From contig NZ_JAFW01000001.1 in the NCBI RefSeq assembly GCF_000526335.1, positions 4,650,001 through 4,714,000 of the forward strand: a stretch of 64,000 nucleotides of DNA, in the 5' to 3' direction. The notes under the pieces were generated by a model. The model did not search any database, had not been told where the DNA came from, and worked only from the letters and a program-made list of their open reading frames with translations. Shown here one piece after another: positions 9,244 through 17,677 of the stretch. The position numbers and the translations under genes were made by a program. Within the stretch, counting starts at the first letter, position 1; every line of letters begins with the position of its first letter. The DNA comes from Arthrobacter sp. 31Y (GTDB lineage: Bacteria > Actinomycetota > Actinomycetes > Actinomycetales > Micrococcaceae).

Positions 9244-9448
9244 GGGACCTCCAGAGGAGCAGGGAAAATTAGTATCAGTATGCGTCATCAGCGACGCTAG
9301 TTGTGCCCCACCCCACACCCCTAATCTTGAGATACACAGCGAGGCGCCCCGGTCATCCCGGTCGAATGCCCCGCTCCGGTCTTGTACTTCCACGCAGTAG
9401 TAGGAGTGCGGAGACTGCGCACCCCCATGAAGAACGAAGGAGTCCTCA
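9244..9448. promoter_or_regulatory. Divergent promoter region AraC/ABC importer
   Basis: A 205-bp gap between two divergent starts must hold both promoters and the AraC binding sites. The importer gene has GAAGGAG as ribosome site. I could not fix -35/-10 boxes with confidence. Confidence 0.5.
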
Positions 9449-10801
9449 ATGCGCTCAAAAACACGTGCGGCAGCCCTTGCAGCCGGCGCTCTGTGCATCG
9501 CGCTCACCGCAACGGCCTGCGCCGGAGCGGGCGGAACCGGAGCTGGTGACCAGAACAGCATCAGCGTCCTGATGGTGAACAACCCGCAGATGGAAGACCT
9601 GCAGCGGCTTACTGCCGATAACTTCACCAAAGAGACCGGCATCCGCGTCAATTACACGGTGCTGCCGGAGAATGATGTCCGGGCGAAGATCAGCCAGGAG
9701 TTCTCCAGCCAGGCAGGCCAATACGACATCGCTTCGTTGTCCAACTACGAGATCCCGTTCTACTCGGCCAATGGCTGGTTGGCGCCGCTGGATAACGTGG
9801 CCGAGGACCCTGAGTTCAACCAGTCAGACATCCTGCCGGCCTACACCGCGTCCCTCACTGGCACGGACGGCAAGCTCTACGGCGAGCCGTTCTATGGTGA
9901 ATCGTCCTTCCTGATGTACCGCAAGGACGTTTTTGATGCCAAGGGCCTGACCATGCCGGAGAAGCCCACCTGGGACGAAGTGGCCGAGCTCGCCGCCAAG
10001 GTGGACGGCGCGGAACCCGGGATGAAGGGCATCTGCCTCCGCGGCCAGCCGGGCTGGGGGCAGGTCTTCGCACCACTGACAACCGTGGTCAACACCTTCG
10101 GCGGTACCTGGTTCGACAAAGACTGGAACGCGAAGGTCAATTCACCCGAATTCACCGAAGCAACAGAGTTTTACACCAAACTGGTGCGGGAAAACGGTCA
10201 GGCCGGTGCAGCCCAGGCAGGCTTCACCGAATGCCTGAACAACCTCACCCAGAGCAAAGTGGCCATGTGGTACGACGCAACCTCGGCCGCCGGCGCACTG
10301 GAGGCCGAAGCCTCCCCGGTGAAAGGCAAGATCGGATACGCCCAGGCCCCGGTGAAGGAAACTGCATCCTCAGGCTGGTTGTGGACGTGGTCTTGGGCTT
10401 TGCAGGCGGCGTCGAAGAAGAAGGACTCCGCTGAGAAGTTCATCGCTTGGGCAAGCTCCAAGGAATACGAAGAACTGGTGGCCTCCAAGCTCGGTTGGGC
10501 CAAGGTGCCCTCAGGTAAACGCATCTCCACGTATGAGAACGCAGAATTCCAGGACGCTGCCCCGTTCTTCGAAGCCGAACGTTTCGCCATCGAGAATGCA
10601 GACCCGAAAAACCCCGGTCTCCAGGAACGTCCCGCCGTCGGCATCCAGTTTGTCGGCATCCCCGAGTTCGCCGCGCTCGGCACCAACGTCTCCCAAGGCG
10701 TCAGCTCCGCCATCGCCGGCCAAGGCAGTGTGGCCGATGCACTGGCCAAGGGCCAGGAAGCCGCGCAAAAGGTCGGCGACAAATACAAGAACAAGCAATA
10801 A
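9449..10801 (+). CDS. ABC sugar/polyol-binding lipoprotein
   Basis: 450 residues. A signal peptide ends in a lipobox (ALTATACAG), so the mature protein is lipid-anchored at Cys24 outside the membrane. The body is a type-I periplasmic binding-protein fold of the extracellular family 1 kind (LTADNFTKETGIRVNYTVLP, YDIASLSNYEIPFYSANGWL, AWASSKEYEELV). It presents substrate to the two permeases downstream. The dehydrogenase and kinase in the same operon point to sorbitol, mannitol or xylitol as cargo. No ATPase gene is in the operon, so a shared MsiK-type ATPase is presumably used, as is common in actinobacteria. Confidence 0.9.
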   Translation: MRSKTRAAALAAGALCIALTATACAGAGGTGAGDQNSISVLMVNNPQMEDLQRLTADNFTKETGIRVNYTVLPENDVRAKISQEFSSQAGQYDIASLSNYEIPFYSANGWLAPLDNVAEDPEFNQSDILPAYTASLTGTDGKLYGEPFYGESSFLMYRKDVFDAKGLTMPEKPTWDEVAELAAKVDGAEPGMKGICLRGQPGWGQVFAPLTTVVNTFGGTWFDKDWNAKVNSPEFTEATEFYTKLVRENGQAGAAQAGFTECLNNLTQSKVAMWYDATSAAGALEAEASPVKGKIGYAQAPVKETASSGWLWTWSWALQAASKKKDSAEKFIAWASSKEYEELVASKLGWAKVPSGKRISTYENAEFQDAAPFFEAERFAIENADPKNPGLQERPAVGIQFVGIPEFAALGTNVSQGVSSAIAGQGSVADALAKGQEAAQKVGDKYKNKQ

Positions 10802-10821
10802 CCGAACCGCAGGAGAACATC

Positions 10822-11790
10822 ATGACTACCGCAACGGCGCGCATCTCCCGCCCGGGACATGCCACACCAAAACCTTCACGAAATAAAGCATCCCGGGAAC
10901 GCGCACTGGCCTGGGCCCGGCGCGCGCCCCTGCTTCCAGCCCTGATCTTCCTCATCATCGTCACCCAGCTCCCGTTCGTGGTGACCTTGATCATTTCGTT
11001 CCTCAACTGGAACAGCCTGAGCCCCAGCACCACGGGCTTCGCCGGCTTCGAGAACTACATCACGGTCCTCACCGATCCCGACCTCCGCCAAGCAATCTTC
11101 ACCACCATCCTCCTCACAGTTGCCGTGGTCCTGGCCAGCCTGGTCATCGGACTTGGCCTGGCCCTGCTGCTGGACAAGAAATTCATCGGACGCGGCTTGG
11201 CAAGGACACTGCTGATAGCACCGTTCCTGGTAGTGCCCGTGGCCGCTGCCCTAATTTGGAAGCACGCTCTGCTCAACCCCACGTACGGACTGATCAATGG
11301 CATCCTGACGTGGATCTGGTCCCTGTTCGGCAGCGACACTCCTCCGCAGTTGGACCTTCTGTCCCAAGCGCCGCTGATGGCAGTGATCATCTCGCTGGTG
11401 TGGCAGTGGACCCCGTTCATGATGCTCATCCTGCTGGCTGGGCTCCAGTCCCGGCCCATGGACACCGTAGAGGCAGCCCAGATGGACGGCGCCACGCCGT
11501 GGGCCATCTTCCGGCACCTGACACTCCCGCACCTGCGGCAGTACCTGGAACTCGGAGGCCTGCTGGGTGCCATCTACATCGTGCAGAATTTCGACGCCGT
11601 CTTCACCCTGACGTCCGGCGGCCTGGGCACAGCGAACCTTCCGTACGCGATCTACCAGACGTTCTACTTCGCCAACGAGTACGGTCTGGCTTCAGCGGCT
11701 GGCGTTGTGGTGGTCATCGGGACCATCATCGTGGCCACGTTCGCACTCCGCACTGTCTTTTCGCTCTTCAAGAAGGAGGCAGCACGATGA
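10822..11790 (+). CDS. ABC sugar permease, MalF-type
   Basis: 322 residues with about six membrane segments, the first at roughly 35-58 (LLPALIFLIIVTQLPFVVTL). The cytoplasmic EAA loop, EAAQMDGATPWAIFRHLTLP, which contacts the ATPase, is near residue 215. It forms the channel with the next gene product. It starts 20 bp after the binding protein (AGGAG before ATG) and its stop overlaps the next start as ATGA. Confidence 0.92.
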   Translation: MTTATARISRPGHATPKPSRNKASRERALAWARRAPLLPALIFLIIVTQLPFVVTLIISFLNWNSLSPSTTGFAGFENYITVLTDPDLRQAIFTTILLTVAVVLASLVIGLGLALLLDKKFIGRGLARTLLIAPFLVVPVAAALIWKHALLNPTYGLINGILTWIWSLFGSDTPPQLDLLSQAPLMAVIISLVWQWTPFMMLILLAGLQSRPMDTVEAAQMDGATPWAIFRHLTLPHLRQYLELGGLLGAIYIVQNFDAVFTLTSGGLGTANLPYAIYQTFYFANEYGLASAAGVVVVIGTIIVATFALRTVFSLFKKEAAR

Positions 11791-12701
11791 GCACACTCAC
11801 TCCTGCCGCAGCCCGCATCACGCCTGAAAAATCCAGCTCTTCAAACGGTGCCCGCCGTCGTGGCAAGTCCCGGATGGATCCCACCCGCAACAACACGGCC
11901 GCCGGCATCGGAGCCTGGCTGCTGGCGCTGCTTTTCGCTACGCCCGTCTTGTGGATGATCTTGACCTCGTTCCATTCCGAGACGGACGCCGCCACCAACC
12001 CTCCGTCCTTGGCTGCGAATCTCACCCTGGACGCCTACAAAGAGTTCTTCGGAGAGACCTCAGGCGTTAGCCCTTGGCCTTCGCTGATCAACTCCGCCAC
12101 CGCCTCCATCCTGTCCACCGTCCTGGTGCTTGTCCTGGCCATCCCCGCAGCGTACGCCCTGTCCATCCGGCCGGTGAAGAAGTGGACGGACGTCATGTTC
12201 TTCTTCCTCTCCACCAAGATGATGCCGGTGGTCGCAGCCATCCTGCCGCTCTACCTCTTCGCCAAGACCGTGGGCGCATTGGACAACATTTGGTTCTTGA
12301 TCCTCATGTACACGTCCATGAACCTGCCTATCGCGGTGTGGATGATGCGGTCCTTCCTCGCCGAAGTCCCCGTCGAAATGCTGGAAGCTGCACAGATCGA
12401 TGGCGCCAACCTGATCCTCACGCTTCGCAAGGTCATAGCACCCGTGGCGATGCCGGGCATCGCGGCCACGGCCCTGATCTGCTTTATCTTCAGCTGGAAC
12501 GAGCTCTTGCTGGCCCGGGTGCTCACCGGCGTAGTGGCCGGCACGGCTCCCGTGTTCCTGACCGGATTTGTCTCCAGCCAGGGCCTCTTCCTCGCGAAGG
12601 TCTGCGCGGCCGCCGTCGTCGTATCGCTCCCCGTGCTGTTCGCCGGATTCGCAGCACAGGACAAGCTCGTCCAAGGCCTCTCGCTCGGCGCAGTCAAGTA
12701 A
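11787..12701 (+). CDS. ABC sugar permease, MalG-type
   Basis: 304 residues from ATG 11787, the start overlapping the upstream stop; frames extending further upstream are shadows of the first permease. About six membrane segments. The EAA motif reads EAAQIDGANLILTLRKVIAP. N-terminal residues 1-35 are a basic cytoplasmic tail. It pairs with the MalF-type permease; polyol substrate is inferred from the operon. Confidence 0.92.
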   Translation: MSTLTPAAARITPEKSSSSNGARRRGKSRMDPTRNNTAAGIGAWLLALLFATPVLWMILTSFHSETDAATNPPSLAANLTLDAYKEFFGETSGVSPWPSLINSATASILSTVLVLVLAIPAAYALSIRPVKKWTDVMFFFLSTKMMPVVAAILPLYLFAKTVGALDNIWFLILMYTSMNLPIAVWMMRSFLAEVPVEMLEAAQIDGANLILTLRKVIAPVAMPGIAATALICFIFSWNELLLARVLTGVVAGTAPVFLTGFVSSQGLFLAKVCAAAVVVSLPVLFAGFAAQDKLVQGLSLGAVK

Positions 12702-12741
12702 TTCGGCGCGGCTCCGTAACCAACTCCAAAGGACCCCCATC

Positions 12742-13803
12742 ATGACAACCTCAACCACTCAGACCCCGCTGCTCGACCCGCCTGAACTGCCGGCCACCAT
12801 GCGCGCCGCCATCCTGCAGCGCCAAGGCCAGATGACCATGGAGACCCTGCCCGTCCCGCACCTCGACGCCGACCAGGTGCTGGTGCAGGTTTCCGCGGTC
12901 GGAGTGTGTGGAAGCGACGTCCACTACTACGAGCATGGCCGGATCGGTGATTATGTGGTGGACCACCCCTTGATCCTCGGCCACGAACTCGCGGGGCGGA
13001 TCGCCGCCGTCGGAAGTTCAGTGGACCCGGCACGCATCGGTGCGAGGGTCGCCGTCGAGCCCCAACGCCCGTGCCGGACCTGCAAGCAGTGCAAGGCCGG
13101 ACGCTACAACCTCTGCCCCGACATGGAGTTCTACGCGACCCCTCCTGTGGACGGTGCCTTCGCCGAATACGTCACCATCCAAAGCGACTTCGCATACGAC
13201 ATCCCGGACAACGTCAGCGACGAAGCCGCCGCCCTGATCGAGCCGCTCTCGGTAGGGCTCTGGGCCTGTGAGCGTGCAGAAATCAAACCCGGCAGCCGGG
13301 TCCTGATCGCTGGGGCCGGCCCCATCGGCATCATCGCCGCGCAAGCAGCACGGGCCTTCGGCGCCACCGAAATCTACATCAGCGACATCGCCGAAGACCG
13401 TCTCGCCTTCGCCCTGGAACACGGCGCCACCAACGCACTGAACGCGAAAACGGACACCGTGGAAGGGCTCGACGTCGACGCCTTCATTGACGCTTCCGGA
13501 GCACCTCAGGCGGTCCGTTCCGGCATTAGAGCCGTGGGTCCTGCGGGCCGCGTCATCTTGGTGGGGCTCGGCGCGGACGACGTCGAACTGCCTGTCTCTT
13601 ACATCCAGAACCGCGAGATCTGGCTCTCCGGCGTCTTCCGCTACACCAACACCTGGCCGTTGGCCATCCAACTCCTCGCGGACGGAAAAGTGGACCTGGA
13701 CATCCTGGTCACCGGCAAGTTTGGCCTGGCTGAATCCGAGGCGGCGCTCAAGGCCGGCAGGCAGCCCGGCCAGCTCAAAGCCGTGGTGTACCCGGGCCGA
13801 TGA
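12742..13803 (+). CDS. Zinc-dependent polyol (sorbitol/xylitol-type) dehydrogenase
   Basis: 353 residues from ATG 12742. Seen: catalytic zinc site GVCGSDVHYYEHGRIGDY and GHELAG, structural-zinc cysteine cluster CRTCKQCKAGRYNLC, and Rossmann motif GAGPIGIIAA. This is the medium-chain sorbitol dehydrogenase branch, which oxidises a sugar alcohol to the ketose with NAD+. It sits between the importer and a PfkB kinase, giving the route polyol in, ketose, ketose phosphate. The stop overlaps the kinase start as ATGA. Confidence 0.9.
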   Translation: MTTSTTQTPLLDPPELPATMRAAILQRQGQMTMETLPVPHLDADQVLVQVSAVGVCGSDVHYYEHGRIGDYVVDHPLILGHELAGRIAAVGSSVDPARIGARVAVEPQRPCRTCKQCKAGRYNLCPDMEFYATPPVDGAFAEYVTIQSDFAYDIPDNVSDEAAALIEPLSVGLWACERAEIKPGSRVLIAGAGPIGIIAAQAARAFGATEIYISDIAEDRLAFALEHGATNALNAKTDTVEGLDVDAFIDASGAPQAVRSGIRAVGPAGRVILVGLGADDVELPVSYIQNREIWLSGVFRYTNTWPLAIQLLADGKVDLDILVTGKFGLAESEAALKAGRQPGQLKAVVYPGR

Positions 13804-14759
13804 ACAACAAGCTATCCGTTACCGTCATTGGCGAAGCCCTCGTGGACATCATCAACGCTCCTCAATCGTCCCGGTCCCAAGCGCATCCCGGCTGAAGCCC
13901 ACTTAACGTCGCCGTAGGTGCCTCGCGCCTTGGACTGGAGACCAATCTCGTGACGCACTACGCCGATGACACCCACGGCGCATCGCTGGAGAAGCACCTC
14001 CGCAGCAACGGCGTCAGCGTCATCAAAGGCGGCTCCGCACCGACGTCGACAGCGACTGCAACCCTGGTTGCTGACGGCGCCGCGATGTATGTCTTCGACA
14101 TCAGCTGGGACCTCGAGGATGCTTGGACGACGGCGGCGGGGGCCGTGCGGTCCGCCGGCCACGTTCATACCGGATCAATCGCCTCGGTCCTCGCGCCCGG
14201 TCACGAGTCAACGCTTTCGCTTGTCCGGGCAGCCCGGGAGTCCTCAACCATCAGTTACGATCCAAACTGCAGACCCGCCATCAGCCCGGACGTCGCGATG
14301 GCCCGGGCACGGGTTGAACAGTTCGTAGCCGCCAGCGACATCGTGAAAGCCAGCGACGAAGACCTCCTCTGGCTCTACCCGGACAAGACAGCACTGGAGG
14401 CACTGGAGGCTTGGCTGGATCTCGGTCCTGCGGTGGTCGCGCTGACCAGGGGAGCGGCTGGTCCAGTTATCTTCACAAGGCAGGTCCGGGTGGAGATGCC
14501 CGCCGTGAGGGTTGTGGTCGCGGATACCGTGGGGGCGGGAGACTCATTCATGGCAGGGCTCATCTCGGGTTTGGCCCAACTGGGTGCACTCGGCGCGGGA
14601 AGCCGGCAGAAGCTTAACACGTTATCCAAGGACGAGCTGTCCATTGTGGCCGCCTATGCCAACCGTGCGGCCGCCATCACCTGCTCCAGGACAGGGGCGA
14701 ACCCGCCGGCTACGATCGAACTTGGGCCGCTGCGTACTTTGGGTCGGGCCACTCGGTAA
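13800..14759 (+). pseudogene. PfkB-family sugar kinase interrupted by in-frame TGA
   Basis: 319 codons. The frame starts with an ATGA overlap and reads VIGEALVDII, then a TGA at 13893-13895 (codon 32), and continues in the same frame as SPLNVAVGASRLGLETNLVTHY. In PfkB kinases this point is normally GGSPLNVAVG, so TGA replaces a Gly codon (GGA to TGA, one base). The remainder is intact: DTVGAGDSFMAGL carries the catalytic Asp, and ITCSRTGANPP closes it. It would phosphorylate the ketose made upstream. Restart at GTG 13950 would lose the N-terminal substrate-binding residues. A sequencing error or a true nonsense mutation are both possible. Confidence 0.85.
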
Positions 14760-14851
14760 TGCCCAGCTACTCAAGTCCTTGGAAGTGACGGTCCAGCGGT
14801 CCCCGTGTCCTGCGAAACGTGGCCCGGGAACGCTATCCGACGTTAACGCGG

Positions 14852-14882
14852 ACGACGGCGGGACTTTTCCTCCCGCCGTCGT
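14852..14882. terminator. Bidirectional terminator hairpin
   Basis: A perfect 12-bp inverted repeat, ACGACGGCGGGA and its complement, with a 7-nt loop CTTTTCC, lies between the convergent kinase and flavin-reductase genes. Confidence 0.75.
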
Positions 14883-14922
14883 GAGCCGTTCGGCTTGGCG
14901 CCTCGCATTGTTGGCGCGGCGC

Positions 14923-15495
14923 TTAGCCTTCAAGCTTGGAATGCTCGCCCAGACGGTGCCATGACCGGTTGTGGTAGACCAGGGCGTCGCCGGGTTCGCC
15001 TGCTTCAACATCACGCATCACGCGGGACTCCAGGGCGTGAACGGCGATGATGGTGGAGGTCCCCACCTCCATGCGATTGATGACGGCGCAGCGCACCCAG
15101 GCGCGGGCATCGTCATAAACCGCTTCGCCGGTTGCAAGGGCCGACCAGCGGTGCGTCTGGTCAAAGCGGTCGGCGCCGGGGGTCGCTCCAAACTTCGCCA
15201 AATGGACGTCGTGCGCGTCCAGCAGGTGCACCACGACGGTTTCGGCGCGCGAAAGCACCTCCGACGAAGAGGACAGTGCCGATACCGAGAAAATCAGCAA
15301 CGGAGGTTCCGCACTCACTGACACCACCGACGAAACCGTCAGAGCCACCGGTCCTTCGCCGGCATCCGCCGTGATGACGGCGACACCTCCCGGATGGCCA
15401 CGAAACAGTGCTTTGAATTCGTCGGCCGAAAGGGACTGCGGGAAGGTCTTCTTCGGAGCCCCGAGCCAAGTGTCGGTGGGATAGGCATGAAACAT
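14923..15495 (-). CDS. Flavin reductase-like FMN-binding protein
   Basis: 190 residues from ATG 15495. FRGHPGGVAVITADAGEGPVA, SVVSVSAEPPLLIFSVS and FGATPGADRFD are typical of the split-barrel flavin reductases that serve two-component monooxygenases. It starts 2 bp after the MesD stop, so it is the third gene of the mesX-mesD unit. Because the MesD/MesX system is known to need oxygen, this protein may supply reduced flavin to it; that role is inference. Confidence 0.82.
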   Translation of the reverse strand: MFHAYPTDTWLGAPKKTFPQSLSADEFKALFRGHPGGVAVITADAGEGPVALTVSSVVSVSAEPPLLIFSVSALSSSSEVLSRAETVVVHLLDAHDVHLAKFGATPGADRFDQTHRWSALATGEAVYDDARAWVRCAVINRMEVGTSTIIAVHALESRVMRDVEAGEPGDALVYHNRSWHRLGEHSKLEG

Positions 15496-15497
15496 CG

Positions 15498-16544
15498 TTA
15501 GGACGCCTTGGGTGCGGAGCGCTCGAGTTCCTCGCGAACGATTCTCGTCCCTGCGCTGAGGGCACTCAGTTTGGCCAGTGCGACGTCGCGGGGGAACGGT
15601 GCCATGCCGCAGTTGGAGCTGGGAATGAGCTTGTCCGCATCGACGAACTGCAGGGCCTTGCGGAGGGTGTCGGCGACTTCCTCCGGCGTCTCGATGGTCT
15701 CGCTTGCGACGTCGATTGCCCCGAGCATGACTTTCTTGCCGCGGAGGAGCTCGATGAGGTCCATGGGCACATGGGAGTTCTGGGATTCCAGCGAGATGAT
15801 GTCGATGCTGGAGTTCTGAAGCAGCGGGAAGGTTTCCTCGTACTGCCGCCACTGTGAGCCGAGCGTCGCCTTCCAGTCATTGTTCGCTTTGATCCCGTAG
15901 CCGTAGCAGATGTGCACGGCGGTCTCGGCACGCAGTCCTTCTGCCGCTCTCTCGAGCGCAGCGACGCCCCAGTCCTTGACCTCGTCGAGGAAGACGTTGA
16001 ACGCGGGCTCGTCGAACTGGATGATGTCGACGCCGGCCGCCTCCAGTTCTTTCGCCTCCTGGTTCAGGATCGCAGCGAACTCCCAGGCCAGCTTCTCGCG
16101 GCTCTTGTAGTGGTCATCGTAGAGCGTGTCCACCATGGTCATGGGGCCGGGAAGAGTCCATTTGATCGGCCGGTCGGTGGTTGCGCGGAGGAACTTTGCG
16201 TCGTCGACGAATACCGGCCGCTCGCGGCGGACCGGTCCGACGACGGTCGGCACGCTCGCGTCGTAGCGATCGCGGATGCGCACGGTCTTGCGCTGTTCAA
16301 AGTCGACCCCGCTGAGATGCTCGATGAAGGTGGTGACGAAGTGCTGGCGGGTTTGCTCGCCGTCGCTGACGATGTCGATGCCGCGTCGGCTTTGCTCGTG
16401 GATGGCAATGCGCAGCGCATCCTGCTTGCCTTCGAGCAGCGCATCTCCGTCCAGCTTCCACGGGGACCATAGAGTCTCCGGCTGTGCGAGCCACGATGGT
16501 TTCGGCAGGCTTCCGACAACGGTGGTGGGCAAAAGTGTGTTCAT
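15498..16544 (-). CDS. mesD: Folate-independent methionine synthase, MesD-type core MetE
   Basis: 348 residues, only the catalytic half of cobalamin-independent MetE (about 750 residues). Start ATG 16544 gives MNTLLPTTVVGSLPKP. Zinc ligands can be read as His211 and Cys213 (HICYG), Glu253 (SLESQN) and Cys312 (SSNCGMAP); FDEPAF is the substrate Asp motif. It would transfer a methyl group to homocysteine. The adjacent DUF1852 protein makes it the MesD type, a family reported to need MesX and oxygen rather than methyl-folate. The methyl donor is unknown to me. Confidence 0.85.
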   Translation of the reverse strand: MNTLLPTTVVGSLPKPSWLAQPETLWSPWKLDGDALLEGKQDALRIAIHEQSRRGIDIVSDGEQTRQHFVTTFIEHLSGVDFEQRKTVRIRDRYDASVPTVVGPVRRERPVFVDDAKFLRATTDRPIKWTLPGPMTMVDTLYDDHYKSREKLAWEFAAILNQEAKELEAAGVDIIQFDEPAFNVFLDEVKDWGVAALERAAEGLRAETAVHICYGYGIKANNDWKATLGSQWRQYEETFPLLQNSSIDIISLESQNSHVPMDLIELLRGKKVMLGAIDVASETIETPEEVADTLRKALQFVDADKLIPSSNCGMAPFPRDVALAKLSALSAGTRIVREELERSAPKAS

Positions 16545-16564
16545 GATTGACGATTCTCCGTGGG

Positions 16565-17557
16565 TCAGTTGACGAGAGCGGGGTATTTGGCGGTCCACTG
16601 GTCCAATAGATCCTTGTGGGGCGTGATGAAGTGTTCCTCCGTGTATTTCGCCTGAATGACCGCGAGCTGACTGCGCTCGACGCGGTCGTAATCGATCTGG
16701 GTCCGCGAGTAATCCTGCTCTCCCAGGCTCGGCTGATAGACGACGGCGGCGGCGGAGTTCGCGTTGTAGACCTCCGGGCGGTAGATCTTCTGGAATGTCT
16801 CCATGGTGCTGATCGTGCCGATGAGCTGCAGGTTGGAGTAGTCGTTGAGTAGGTCGCCGCGGAAATAGAAGGCGAGCGGCGCTACGCTGCCGCGTGGCAT
16901 GAAGTAGCGAACCTGCAGCCCCATCTTTGCGAAGTACGCGTCCGTCAGCGAGAACTCGTCCTGCTGGTACTCGACGCCCAGGACTGGGTGACGGTTCTCC
17001 GTTCGCCGGTACGTCTTGCTCGTGGAGACGCTGATGCACACCACTGGCGGCTGCGGGAAGCGTTGCTGGCATGCCGGGGAATCGAGGAATTGCTGGAACA
17101 ATTTGCCGTGGAGATCGCCGAAGTCCGCGGGAACAGTGGGCTTGCCTGAGGCTGCTGACGCCGCTGGCAGTACGACGCTGAAGTCGAAGTCACGGACGTA
17201 GGAGGAGAAGTTGTTCCCGACGATTCCGTGGTGGCGGACCCCATTCAGCTGGTCGACGATCTGGATGTCGAGAACCTCGAACAGGGGGAACTGCTGATCC
17301 GTACCTTCGGCAGTGAACTCAATCTGCACGGAGACGATCTCAAGCTCGAGCGTGTAACGGTCCCGGTCCGGGTTGTCCCAGCTCGCGAGATCGTTGAAGC
17401 GGCGCCGAATCATGGTCAAGGCGTTGCGGAGGTTCTCCTGGCGGTGCTCGCCCCGTGCCAGGTTGGCGAAATTGGTGGTGATCCGGGAGCCTTCCGAGGG
17501 GGAGTAGTCCTCGTTGAAGGGGGTGGTGGTGATGCTGAAGGTGAAGTCGTCTGCCAT
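16565..17557 (-). CDS. mesX: DUF1852 protein MesX
   Basis: 330 residues, recognised as DUF1852 (TFSITTTPFNEDYSPSEGSR, NARLARGEHR-like NFANLARGEHRQENLRN, WDNPDRDRY). The family has no assigned enzyme chemistry; genetic work links it to MesD-type methionine synthesis. It has no signal peptide. It is the first gene of a three-gene unit, 20 bp ahead of mesD. The 120-bp gap to the divergent LysR gene holds the likely promoter and operator. Confidence 0.85.
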   Translation of the reverse strand: MADDFTFSITTTPFNEDYSPSEGSRITTNFANLARGEHRQENLRNALTMIRRRFNDLASWDNPDRDRYTLELEIVSVQIEFTAEGTDQQFPLFEVLDIQIVDQLNGVRHHGIVGNNFSSYVRDFDFSVVLPAASAASGKPTVPADFGDLHGKLFQQFLDSPACQQRFPQPPVVCISVSTSKTYRRTENRHPVLGVEYQQDEFSLTDAYFAKMGLQVRYFMPRGSVAPLAFYFRGDLLNDYSNLQLIGTISTMETFQKIYRPEVYNANSAAAVVYQPSLGEQDYSRTQIDYDRVERSQLAVIQAKYTEEHFITPHKDLLDQWTAKYPALVN

Positions 17558-17637
17558 GTGCTGCCAATCCGTTGATGGGCCGGAGACGGCCTTTCAGAAG
17601 GTGATGTCTCTATGGTGCAGCCTTCCGTGGGGTATCA

Positions 17638-17654
17638 AGTAACTAGTGGTTACT
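17638..17654. promoter_or_regulatory. LysR-type binding box
   Basis: AGTAACTAGTGGTTACT: 6-bp inverted repeat AGTAAC/GTTACT with a 5-nt spacer. This is the T-N11-A layout of LysR regulators, centred in the divergent mesX/lysR gap and 24 bp before the regulator start. Confidence 0.6.
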
Positions 17655-17677
17655 ATGCATTCATATAGAATTTCCCT

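Noticed and set aside
11256..11786. Upstream extension of the second permease
   Set aside because: It would run inside the first permease in another frame; the ATGA overlap at 11787 marks the true start.
12060..12758. Long minus-strand frame (232 codons) opposite the MalG-type permease
   Set aside because: It mirrors the permease reading frame, is rich in His/Asp/Glu/Gln repeats typical of antisense of GC-rich genes, and has no family motif or ribosome site.
13893..13895. TGA as selenocysteine codon
   Set aside because: The position is a Gly in PfkB kinases, the enzyme does not use selenium, and I see no selenocysteine insertion hairpin.
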